Shown: piece by piece, positions 15,956-24,789 of the stretch
Layout: each line of letters opens with the position of its first letter
Position numbering within the stretch: position 1 is the first letter of the stretch
Assembly: GCA_021739765.1 (NCBI GenBank)
Contig: JAIPBD010000003.1
Span: forward strand, 1 to 64,000
DNA from: Melioribacteraceae bacterium
GTDB taxonomy: Bacteria; Bacteroidota; Ignavibacteria; Ignavibacteriales; Melioribacteraceae
Direction: 5' to 3'
Length of the DNA: 64,000 bases
Notes under the pieces: model-generated
Told to the model about the DNA's origin: nothing
The model's input: only the letters and a program-made list of their open reading frames with translations
The model's database searches: none
Translations under genes and position numbers: made by a program

Positions 15956-18157
15956 TTACCTCAACAAGACTAATTTTATATTTTTCTGTTCATTACCGGA
16001 AATCATCTGCAAAAAATATATTCCCGCCGGCATTGCTTTACCCGAATCGGAATTTCCGTTCCATGTTTTCTGAAACTTTCCCGCTGAGCTATATCCTTCA
16101 AATAAAGAATAAACCTTTTCTCCGATTGAGTTGTAAATATTTAATCTTATGTTTTGTGGTTCATTGAGCGCGAATGTTATCAGCGTACTCGGATTAAATG
16201 GATTTGGATAATTCTGGAGCAAATTAACTTTGCCGGGAATCGAAATTTTTTCATCTATTCCGGTAATAATTTTCATGTCATCAAAATAAACCCAACTTAG
16301 TGTTGTATCTTTAGTCGGAATACCAAATATTCTAGGCTGAGTAAAACTTTCTATTTTCACGGACGAACCTTCAAGAACAAATTTATAAGCAATTTCTGAT
16401 CCGGAAGGCAAATCATTCTTAGCAAAGTAAACTGTTCCGGAATAAAACGATCCTTCATCAAAAGAATAAAGTTCTCGTTCTAAATAGAATTTTGTCTCGT
16501 TCCATGAAAGATATTTACCCTGAAGATTATCATCCCCGCGTAAACCGATTGAATCATTGTCGTGATCAAAAAGTTCCGCATTTATAATGGGCGATAAATT
16601 AATTCTAAAAAGTACAGCTACCGAATCTTCGTATTCCGAATAAGGCCGCCAGAATTGATCATATTTTAACCCCAACGGATTATAGAATTCCAAATTCACC
16701 ACGGTATCTTTTTCACCAATTTCAAGAATACGGTAATTTCCATTACTTCCATCAACCGGTGCTATTGGGCCTTCCCAACCAAGCCGCGCGTTTGTTGGTG
16801 TATCAGCATCTTTGCCGGTCCAGAATTTGTAATGAATTGTTGTGTTGGGAACAACTTCAACTTTCGTCTGCCAAATGTTGCCATCAACATTTTGCATAAC
16901 AATTTCAGAAATATTATCCCATGAGATTTTTAAACCACCGGGCAAAGTATAGTTTGTACCATATTCAACCACTTCTCCACGCAATTGAACAAATGATGAA
17001 GCTGAGATTGTATCGGGGTGAAGTGCAGTGTTCAGATTAAATGTAACCGAAACCGACCCAAGATTTTCTTGTTTGTGAAAGGCTGATAGTCCGGCAAGAG
17101 CGTTTCCTTGAAAATCGAAAAGTGCTAAATTTTCCCAAGGACTATTTTGTCTCGGAGCGGAAATATATTCGGGCGCCCAATATAGTACGCCTATTCCTCT
17201 GCCATTTCTAACATTCCTTACCACATTAAACAAGTCATTCAAAAACGATCTTTGTCCTGACTGACTTGCACTATAACCCGCATGAAGCTGGGAGCTTGAA
17301 CCAACAATATTTGACTGGCTGTCGTAGTAATTTAGTGTCCAGGGGTAAGCTGTTTCGGCAACAAGTAAATCTTTATTGTATGTTCTCGCGAGATCATTTA
17401 AGTTATTTTCTAATTGAGTGAGAGTTCCATGCCACCACGGATAGAATGAAACTCCGAAAATATCAAATTCAACATTTCGCTGATTAAGGTTATTCATAAA
17501 CCATCGACAGGCGGAATTATTTCCTCCGCCAGCCACATGAATCATAATTTTAACGGTGTCTTCTTCTGCGGCATCTTTAACAGCTTGAATTCCGGATTTG
17601 AGAAGAGTCGTCAAATTATTCCATTGAGTACTGTTTTCGTAATCACCACCAACCCGTCCATCCGGCCAAAGCATTCCCGGATTTATTTCATTGCCGATTT
17701 GTACAATTTCCGGAAGTGTATTTTGAGATTTAAGTTTTGCAATCACATCAAAAGTATATGCGTAGACACTATCTGTTAAAGCCGAGAACGAAATATTTTC
17801 CCATGCTGCGGGTTTGTTTTGTTGACCGGGATCGGCCCACCAATCCGAATAATGAAAATCCAGCATTAGACCAAGATTCGCGTCTTTAATTCTTTTAGAC
17901 ATTTCAAGTGTTTTGGCAAGATCACAATATCCTTCCGAAGGAGTATGCCATATTCTAAGTCGATAATAGTTCAGATCATTATTCTTGAATATTTGGATTG
18001 GATCGGCAGCAGTTCCGTTTTCAGAATAAACACCGCCGGCATCTTCAATTTGAGGGATGAAAGATACATCCGCACCACGGATGAATTCACCACGATATTG
18101 TGCGGAAGTTAAACTCGAAACTATCAGAATAAATATAATTGATAAATAAGACTTCAT
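15956..18157 (-). CDS. GH53 endo-beta-1,4-galactanase with type IX sorting tail
   Basis: A 733-residue secreted arabinogalactan endo-beta-1,4-galactosidase. A signal peptide (MKSYLSIIFILIVSSLTSAQ) precedes the GH53 barrel, which has FIRGADVSFI, the MLDFHYSDWWADP block, acid/base Glu157 in IGNEINPG and nucleophile Glu268 in LVAETAYPW. Residues about 370-635 hold beta modules homologous to the protein encoded just upstream. The end carries a type IX secretion domain (NYPNPFNPSTLITFAL ... GIYFLQM), so the enzyme should be placed on the cell surface, where it cuts beta-1,4-galactan or type I arabinogalactan into oligomers for uptake. Confidence 0.93.
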   Translation of the reverse strand: MKSYLSIIFILIVSSLTSAQYRGEFIRGADVSFIPQIEDAGGVYSENGTAADPIQIFKNNDLNYYRLRIWHTPSEGYCDLAKTLEMSKRIKDANLGLMLDFHYSDWWADPGQQNKPAAWENISFSALTDSVYAYTFDVIAKLKSQNTLPEIVQIGNEINPGMLWPDGRVGGDYENSTQWNNLTTLLKSGIQAVKDAAEEDTVKIMIHVAGGGNNSACRWFMNNLNQRNVEFDIFGVSFYPWWHGTLTQLENNLNDLARTYNKDLLVAETAYPWTLNYYDSQSNIVGSSSQLHAGYSASQSGQRSFLNDLFNVVRNVRNGRGIGVLYWAPEYISAPRQNSPWENLALFDFQGNALAGLSAFHKQENLGSVSVTFNLNTALHPDTISASSFVQLRGEVVEYGTNYTLPGGLKISWDNISEIVMQNVDGNIWQTKVEVVPNTTIHYKFWTGKDADTPTNARLGWEGPIAPVDGSNGNYRILEIGEKDTVVNLEFYNPLGLKYDQFWRPYSEYEDSVAVLFRINLSPIINAELFDHDNDSIGLRGDDNLQGKYLSWNETKFYLERELYSFDEGSFYSGTVYFAKNDLPSGSEIAYKFVLEGSSVKIESFTQPRIFGIPTKDTTLSWVYFDDMKIITGIDEKISIPGKVNLLQNYPNPFNPSTLITFALNEPQNIRLNIYNSIGEKVYSLFEGYSSAGKFQKTWNGNSDSGKAMPAGIYFLQMISGNEQKNIKLVLLR

Positions 18158-18166
18158 ATTTTCCTT

Positions 18167-20203
18167 TTATTTCATCAATATCATTTTTACAGTTTTTGAA
18201 TATTGAGCGCTCTGAATACGCATAAAATACAATCCTGATGAAACAGAAACATTCTCCGCATTGGTACCATTCCAAGTAACTTCGTAGTTGCCGGATTCCA
18301 TTTCTTCATTAACAAGTGATTGCACCGATGAACCCATTGCATCGTAAATTCGGATTTCTATGTTCATTTTTTCAGGTATTGAATATCTAACTTTTGTACT
18401 TGGATTAAAAGGATTCGGATAGTTATCCGTCACGTCAAATTTCGATGGAGTTAAATCGTTAATTAGAACAGAAGTTGGCTCCTGCAAGTTTGGAATTTCT
18501 TCAACTATCAATTCGCTTGCCTTCCAAGGCATAACAGGAAAATCAAATTTTGAAGGCCATGTAATTTCTTTTGAGTCGCTTATCGATTCGGGGTGAATGA
18601 ATTGATAATACCGTCTGCCTCTCTGAACACCGCCCCCATTCCAAACTTCCCCATCAGTTGATTTATAAACTACTCTATAACTTGCTTGATACAAAGTTGG
18701 GGGAGTTAAACTCATTTTTCCGGAATAAATTCCGTCACCATCGATATCATCCAACAAAATTCTATTATCAGTTCCCCACATTGTAAAGCCTTGTGTAATT
18801 GGCATCAACGAACCGTCGAACTGAACCCAAACCGAGTCAAGTCCCGGTCTGAACAAAGGATTCGCGGCATTGCTATCAATTAAAGTCGCATTTTTCATAT
18901 TTATATGAAATGATATATCGATTGGAGTTGTGATTACTGCTTCGGGAGGAAGACTATTAAAAAACTGTTGTTCTCTTCCGAAGTCACCTTGCGGAGTTTG
19001 TTCAGCGGCTTCGGTAAAGAGATAAATCCTATCCGCTCCGCCCGTAAAACTTGGTTCTTCCCAGCCGTCATCCAATGTTAAACCGGGAACAAAATTAGCA
19101 TGATCCGGATCAACTTTTGTAGTATCCCATTTAATATAATACTTGTAAATAATTTCTGAACCGGCATAACGCGACATTGTTTCTTGTCCAATCCATTCTT
19201 GCAATGCGGGAACAAAAGTCATTTCAATTCCATCGGTTAAAGGGTCCCAGCCATTTGGGCCAAGCACCATAATACGGTCGCCCAATCCACGATCGAATAA
19301 TCCGACATTTTCCAAAGCGTCTAGTTTGAGTCTAAAGGATAGATTAGCAGTTGTTTTATCTCCTGAGCGAGGTGCGAGATCTTGAAAGTAATACCAGTGA
19401 ATTGTCGCGAATCCATTCTCGAACATTTCGAATGTGTAATTGAAACTACGGTCGGTAATTCCTTCTTCCCACCTGCTTAAATCTTCGATCACAAATTTGA
19501 AATTTTGAGTTTGCCCATCTTGGATATCGGTTTTGGCGACATATCCATATCCTGAGTAAAACGTTTCTCCCAACTGGCTTCCGGTTTCTTTCGCGAGTGT
19601 AACGAAGGAAACATCCCAATCCAATGGAGCGTTACCTCGTACAACTACAGGTCCATTATTTTCCGGATCGAAAACGTCTTCCTGAATTATCCCTGCCATA
19701 TTCACCCTAAAGTAAACCGCAATCGAATCTTCTTTCAATTCGAAGGGACGCCAATATTGAGGTTTGGAATTAGGATCGCCGTTATAGAATTGGACTAACG
19801 CAGTTGTATCCGTATTTCCGGCAGTAAAATAACGATTGTCATCACTTCCTTCCGGTGAGCTCAAAGGACCTTCCCAACCATCCCAAAAGAAAGTGCCGGT
19901 TGATTTTGTGTAACCTGTCCAAAATTTGTATTTAATTTGCGAGCCCGCAGCCATCTGAAAATTTGCTTCCCAGACGTCTCCTCCAACGTTTGTCATTGTT
20001 ATTCCGGTATTAGAGTCCCAAGTTAATGAAGGACTTACGGTTCCGGATAGAACTTCGCCTCTAATCTGAACTACATGGTTTGGTTTTAAAGTGTCAAGAT
20101 TAGTAGCACCATTAAATTTCATTCTCACGTTGACATTCTGTGCTGATAGGTTTACTAAACCGATCATTAGAATTACAACAAAATACTGAAGAAATTTTTT
20201 CAT
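18167..20203 (-). CDS. Surface protein with carbohydrate-binding-like modules, type IX sorted
   Basis: A 678-residue protein with a signal peptide ending LVNLSAQ, repeated beta-sandwich modules and a type IX C-terminal domain (NYPNPFNPSTKVRYSIP ... GLYFMRIQS). Modules near residues 24-150 and 430-560 look like starch-binding or glycogen-binding folds (IKYKFWTG, YRVVYKSTDGEVWNGG). The first half parallels the C-terminal region of the GH53 enzyme: VQIRGEV, YKFWTG...GWEGP, QYWRPFELKEDSIAVYFR and FYSGYGYVAK all have counterparts there. No catalytic motif is visible. It is a candidate surface glycan-binding protein that could do the job SusD does elsewhere. The binding target is inferred from the operon. 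Confidence 0.7.
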   Translation of the reverse strand: MKKFLQYFVVILMIGLVNLSAQNVNVRMKFNGATNLDTLKPNHVVQIRGEVLSGTVSPSLTWDSNTGITMTNVGGDVWEANFQMAAGSQIKYKFWTGYTKSTGTFFWDGWEGPLSSPEGSDDNRYFTAGNTDTTALVQFYNGDPNSKPQYWRPFELKEDSIAVYFRVNMAGIIQEDVFDPENNGPVVVRGNAPLDWDVSFVTLAKETGSQLGETFYSGYGYVAKTDIQDGQTQNFKFVIEDLSRWEEGITDRSFNYTFEMFENGFATIHWYYFQDLAPRSGDKTTANLSFRLKLDALENVGLFDRGLGDRIMVLGPNGWDPLTDGIEMTFVPALQEWIGQETMSRYAGSEIIYKYYIKWDTTKVDPDHANFVPGLTLDDGWEEPSFTGGADRIYLFTEAAEQTPQGDFGREQQFFNSLPPEAVITTPIDISFHINMKNATLIDSNAANPLFRPGLDSVWVQFDGSLMPITQGFTMWGTDNRILLDDIDGDGIYSGKMSLTPPTLYQASYRVVYKSTDGEVWNGGGVQRGRRYYQFIHPESISDSKEITWPSKFDFPVMPWKASELIVEEIPNLQEPTSVLINDLTPSKFDVTDNYPNPFNPSTKVRYSIPEKMNIEIRIYDAMGSSVQSLVNEEMESGNYEVTWNGTNAENVSVSSGLYFMRIQSAQYSKTVKMILMK

Positions 20204-20218
20204 TTTTTCCTCCCTCTA

Positions 20219-21238
20219 TTATAATTGTAGAATTATTGAAAATCTGTTTACGCTTCCTAAATACTTCATTTGTTGGTATGAAAAATCCACCGAGATTAAC
20301 AAAGTTGGAATTAATTGAAGTTTGTATAATCCAACTCCGGCGGTTAAACCCTTTTCTCGTTCGGGCAGAAAAATGTCACTGTACCCAATTCTTAACAGAA
20401 CTAATTCATTCAGAAATGAAATTTCACTTCCAATGTCAATACTTTGAGCATTATCGTTTGGATTAACACCATCAACAGCGATAGTTATTCTTGTAGAATT
20501 TGTTTGGAATATTTCTCCGGATAATCCGATGCGCATTATGAGGGGCATATCGAATTTGTCCGTTTTAATCATTCCAACAATACTTTGGTTATTGCCCTCT
20601 TGATCGGGAGCAATATCGACTCTGACGTTCAAGTCATCTCCCATAATCTGCATTTTTGTTCCGAAGTTCGAGATGCTCGCGCCAAGTCTGATTCCGGCAA
20701 GTGGAGTAAGGTAAAATGTTCCCACATCAAAAGCGATACCAGCAGCGGATGAGTTATAAATGGTTTCATTTATGTATTTAAATGTTCCGCCAATCGAAAA
20801 ATTTGTTGTCAACATTTTCGAATAAGTCAATCCCAAAGCCATGCTGGTTACTTCAAAAGTTTCACCCGTTCCCATTGGGTTTCTTGGAGTAGTAACATCC
20901 ATTTGCGGTGATTGTAACGCGAGAACACTTACACCGATTGTTCCCAAATCGCCCAAATTTGTTGTCACGCCTACGAAAGAATGTTTAATGCCAACGAGCC
21001 AATTTGCATAATCAACAAGTATGTTTGTGTTGGAAAGGCGGGAAACTATTGCTGGATTCCAGTACAATCCCGAAACATCTTCACCCATTGAAACAAAAGC
21101 ATTTCCCATCGCAGAAGCACGAGCACCGACAGGAATTCGCAAAAAATTTGCGGCGCTTGTACCAATTTTTCTGGTTTCTTGAGCTAAACTCAAGCTGCAT
21201 ATAAAAAGCATCATTAAAATTATTTTTGAAATCTTCAT
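20219..21238 (-). CDS. PorV/PorQ-like outer-membrane protein (UPF0164)
   Basis: A 339-residue beta-barrel protein with a signal peptide. It begins after processing with the family hallmark GTSAANFLRIPVGARASAMGN (abbreviated here), followed by VSGLYWNPA; alternating hydrophobic strands run to the C-terminus. PorV and PorQ are type IX secretion barrels that carry sorted proteins or help process them at the surface. Their Ignavibacteria paralogs often sit beside large secreted proteins. It lies between two secreted proteins with gaps of 15 and 22 bases. Whether it is a dedicated shuttle for this operon's cargo or another outer-membrane function is open. Confidence 0.8.
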   Translation of the reverse strand: MKISKIILMMLFICSLSLAQETRKIGTSAANFLRIPVGARASAMGNAFVSMGEDVSGLYWNPAIVSRLSNTNILVDYANWLVGIKHSFVGVTTNLGDLGTIGVSVLALQSPQMDVTTPRNPMGTGETFEVTSMALGLTYSKMLTTNFSIGGTFKYINETIYNSSAAGIAFDVGTFYLTPLAGIRLGASISNFGTKMQIMGDDLNVRVDIAPDQEGNNQSIVGMIKTDKFDMPLIMRIGLSGEIFQTNSTRITIAVDGVNPNDNAQSIDIGSEISFLNELVLLRIGYSDIFLPEREKGLTAGVGLYKLQLIPTLLISVDFSYQQMKYLGSVNRFSIILQL

Positions 21239-21260
21239 TTTACATTCACTTATACTTTCA

Positions 21261-24200
21261 TTATTTAATTATGGCGAAGGTTCCGCTCTTCTCGCCAATT
21301 CCCGGGGCATCAACGTGATAGATGTATAAACCATAAGCTATTTCGAAGTTTTCGCTACTCAATACGTCCCAAATTGCGGTGCCGTTTTCGTTGATTCCAT
21401 CATGAATAATCGTATCAATCAACACGCCATTTACATTATAAATTCGGATTGTGCAGCTGTTTGGAAGATTGATAAAGTGTATTTCTCGCGGGCCTCTTCC
21501 GCTTGTGTAAGTATTTCTCGGTTCCCAGATTTCAGCCGCAACATATGGATTCGGGACAACTCGAATATCATCCAATTCTGTCTCTGCATTATCCTTTATA
21601 ATTTTTGAATTTTTGAATTGGAATCGATAGACATCGCTAGAGAGAAAAGGTTTGTTTAGAATAATGTTGAGTGAATCTCCGGCTTGTGGATTTCGACTGC
21701 CGGTCTGTTTATTCAGTACAACTTGCCAAGTATAATCAAGTTTGCCGGCTTTGTTAGGTTCCAAAAAATAAATCGCGTCTACTAAATTTGAATTGGTTGG
21801 ATTGATAGAATACTTTCCATCATTTCCATCAGCTTCACTAAAAGCAAATTTTACAAATCGGTTTTCGGTTGCATTGTAAATTTTGAAATTAACATCTTTT
21901 GCAGGAAGTCTTAAAAATCCCAAGCTCGTATCATGCGAAGTTTCGAAACCGACTTCATCGAAAATTATTTTATAATCGTTTGGCCGCTGTGTTCCTTTTA
22001 CCGAAAGGAATACAACTTTTTCGAAGTTGAAATTGTAAACATCCGAAGAATTCCAGCCCGATTTAGTTTTATTTAACTCAACTTTCTCGACGTTAGTCAT
22101 CAATATTTTAAATCCGTCAAAAACTCTTCTCGCCGCATTATCCGAGATATTTCTATCATCTTCAATTATAAATTGACCTGTGGATAAATTTTGAACGGAA
22201 TAAGATTTTGTGGTTAAAATTTCTTCTTGAGCATTTACAATCGTGGTGTCTTTGAATGTCAACTCATATTCTTCATTTTCCCGTAACTCAGTATTATCAT
22301 AAATTTGAAGAAAAATTTGACCCGAGGCGCCTCCGTTGTAATGTTCAAACGAAGCAACTTCAGGAGGGAAGTAACCGGCGGAAGCCGCAGTCGGGCGAAC
22401 ACGAACGACATTTGTTCCCAATTTCAGATTTCCTTGAAGATCAACATCCACGCGTATATTACTTTCGGAAGGAGGAATGCGGGCAGCTTCGTATCCAAAA
22501 TCGTAAGCAGTAACCGCGTAATAATAAGTTTGACCGTTCAATACATCTGTATCAACGAATTCGTGACGTAACCCATTATCATTACCCAAAAAATATTTAA
22601 CTCCATTTATGTCAATTGGATGGAGACCGGAGATTCCGTCGTTTTTATCAAACCAGGTAATTGGTTTGAGTAAAGTTTGAACTCCATAAGCATCGGTCAC
22701 AACTTTAGCATCAAGGAAAGCGGCATCGGTTGCTCTATAAATTTTATAACCTTCAAAATCCGCTCCGTTTCCGCCTATACGATCGATATATCTGTCAAAT
22801 GATTTTTCCGCTTCGTCATCCCAATAAAGAGTAACTTTTCCATCGCCGGGAACGGCAGTTAATGTAACTTGAAGCGGTGCGCGTGCAAATTGATAATCCG
22901 CATTGTAGGCTAATTCGGCTTGTCTTTGTTTTTCGATACTACTGGCAATATCAGCGTTGGTGTTTATTCCGCCGCCGGAAATTGAGACTGATACAGCCAT
23001 TCTTTGTCTTTCGCCGGGTAATATTGGGAAGAATCCGGAAGAAACAAAAGTATCAAACTCACCCAATTGACGTACAAGTTCGATATTTCCCGGAGCCATA
23101 AATTCATTCCAAATGTAATCATCACTAACTCGTGAATAGTTTATTTGTCCGACCGGAATTTGAACAACACTTGTTATTCCAACAAGATCAGTTTCCGAAA
23201 CGTCAGTTTTATCGATTCCGGGCTCACCGGGGAAATTGGTTCCCGCACCGCTGGTCGGTTTTCCGTCTCTTTCGCCTTCATCGCCTGAATTACGATTTCC
23301 ATCCAAACCATTGTCATCTAAAATCGAGTCCCAGTCATTATCATTATCAAACAAGTCATCGCGTGATTCATCGACCATTGGCGCAACATTTTCAAAACTC
23401 AATTCCGCATCTAAACCGGCAACCGCAAAACCTCGTTTAATTATATCGCCAATATCAAAATTCAAATAGTTGATAAATCTAACCGCTCTTTCGGTTCCAC
23501 TAATTTCATCATATCTGAGCAGGTGAAGACTTCTGTTTTCATCGATTAGTCCATCCAAATCATCATCATACGCATTCGCGGTTGAATCCTCAAAAAGTGT
23601 TGTTCCTCCGGCCGGCAATTGATATTCTTTTCCGAGACTGTAAACCGTTCCGCCGTTTTGGGGATATTCGACAACAGATCTATTATAAGTTACAGGTTCG
23701 ATGAGCACAATTTTGTCCCGGGGCAATAGTGTCCTGGCCAGAAAATCTTCCTCTTCAAAATGTGGGATTACCGAATCCGGATCGGCAGATAACAAGTCAT
23801 GCAAAGAAATGTCTTTATCCGAATCCCCGTCATTATCGATTCCATCCACTTGGTTGCCGGGTGTTTCAATATATTTGATCGCCGCTACACCAACCGGATC
23901 TGTTCCAAAAGCTTCGACTCCAATTCTGTCATTATCCGTAAGGAACGCGATATCAGTTTGTAAATCCACGAAAGGAAAATCGTCTGTTCCATCGCCACCG
24001 ACATAATCAGCCAGAAAAATTAGAAATGCCGCTTTATCAATTACTTTTGTTCCGTCGTTTTTTATATCGTGAATTGAAAACACAACATCATTAATTAAGA
24101 CTTGCGACCAAGCCATGGTGCGAACATCCATAAGCAGCCCAAGTCCCGCTCTCGAATAATCAGTTGTATCCGGTACGTAATCGAACTTATCGTAAGCGTC

Positions 24201-24767
24201 GTCTGATGTGAGATAATAAAATTCTTGATCGGCGTTAAAAATATCTTTTCCAAAAAATCCATTCCACGACCCTACCCAACCTTCATCCAAATAATCTTCT
24301 CGTTTATCAGCCCATCCTCCTTGAGCTGCGGTTGGCCAAGAATTTTCATCATCGCTTCTTGCAATTTCTTCAGAAAGAGGATTTGAAAATCCCGGAACCG
24401 GTTCGATATTCCATGAATTGCCGTTTGGATCACTTCTCCAAAGAGGCATTTCTACGAGGTGAGTAATTTCATCGTTTTCGTTTTTAACTTCACCGCCAAG
24501 CCATGCGCCGATAATCGAAATGTAAATTCTGTTTGTATTTTTCGGCCATTCATAAGCAATGTATTCCGGAATGTTATCGGGTTTACCGCTGTAACCGGAA
24601 TTGAAAAGTGTGGCTCTGATGTTATTACCATCAACATTGGAGTGCCGCCGTAAATTTGGATCGCCCCTAAAATCTGATGGTTCATGCATAAACGATTGAC
24701 CGCTAACTACATTTGTAATTAGAGCAAAAGACAGAATGAGAAATAAATATTTTTTGGAACTTGTCAT
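21261..24767 (-). CDS. Large secreted protein with Ca-binding-type acidic repeats
   Basis: About 1,168 residues starting with a signal peptide (KKYLFLILSFALITNVVSG). The ATG at 24767 is preferred over an upstream frame because GGAAT precedes it and the upstream part overlaps the receptor gene. Several DxDxDG-type loops (VDGIDNDGDSDKD, DDDLDGLIDENR, DNDNDWDSILDDNG) resemble calcium-binding type-3 repeats. A fibronectin-like region with TYYYAVTAYDFGYE lies near residue 750. The C-terminal 90 residues (VVPNPYVAAEIWEP ... GLYIYHVDAPGIGEKSGTFAIIK) look like a type IX sorting domain variant. No enzyme motif is seen. Its position after the receptor and before the PorV-like gene suggests a surface partner of the uptake system. 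Function unknown. Confidence 0.7.
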   Translation of the reverse strand: MTSSKKYLFLILSFALITNVVSGQSFMHEPSDFRGDPNLRRHSNVDGNNIRATLFNSGYSGKPDNIPEYIAYEWPKNTNRIYISIIGAWLGGEVKNENDEITHLVEMPLWRSDPNGNSWNIEPVPGFSNPLSEEIARSDDENSWPTAAQGGWADKREDYLDEGWVGSWNGFFGKDIFNADQEFYYLTSDDAYDKFDYVPDTTDYSRAGLGLLMDVRTMAWSQVLINDVVFSIHDIKNDGTKVIDKAAFLIFLADYVGGDGTDDFPFVDLQTDIAFLTDNDRIGVEAFGTDPVGVAAIKYIETPGNQVDGIDNDGDSDKDISLHDLLSADPDSVIPHFEEEDFLARTLLPRDKIVLIEPVTYNRSVVEYPQNGGTVYSLGKEYQLPAGGTTLFEDSTANAYDDDLDGLIDENRSLHLLRYDEISGTERAVRFINYLNFDIGDIIKRGFAVAGLDAELSFENVAPMVDESRDDLFDNDNDWDSILDDNGLDGNRNSGDEGERDGKPTSGAGTNFPGEPGIDKTDVSETDLVGITSVVQIPVGQINYSRVSDDYIWNEFMAPGNIELVRQLGEFDTFVSSGFFPILPGERQRMAVSVSISGGGINTNADIASSIEKQRQAELAYNADYQFARAPLQVTLTAVPGDGKVTLYWDDEAEKSFDRYIDRIGGNGADFEGYKIYRATDAAFLDAKVVTDAYGVQTLLKPITWFDKNDGISGLHPIDINGVKYFLGNDNGLRHEFVDTDVLNGQTYYYAVTAYDFGYEAARIPPSESNIRVDVDLQGNLKLGTNVVRVRPTAASAGYFPPEVASFEHYNGGASGQIFLQIYDNTELRENEEYELTFKDTTIVNAQEEILTTKSYSVQNLSTGQFIIEDDRNISDNAARRVFDGFKILMTNVEKVELNKTKSGWNSSDVYNFNFEKVVFLSVKGTQRPNDYKIIFDEVGFETSHDTSLGFLRLPAKDVNFKIYNATENRFVKFAFSEADGNDGKYSINPTNSNLVDAIYFLEPNKAGKLDYTWQVVLNKQTGSRNPQAGDSLNIILNKPFLSSDVYRFQFKNSKIIKDNAETELDDIRVVPNPYVAAEIWEPRNTYTSGRGPREIHFINLPNSCTIRIYNVNGVLIDTIIHDGINENGTAIWDVLSSENFEIAYGLYIYHVDAPGIGEKSGTFAIIK

Positions 24768-24789
24768 TGTTATTCCATTATCATAAACT

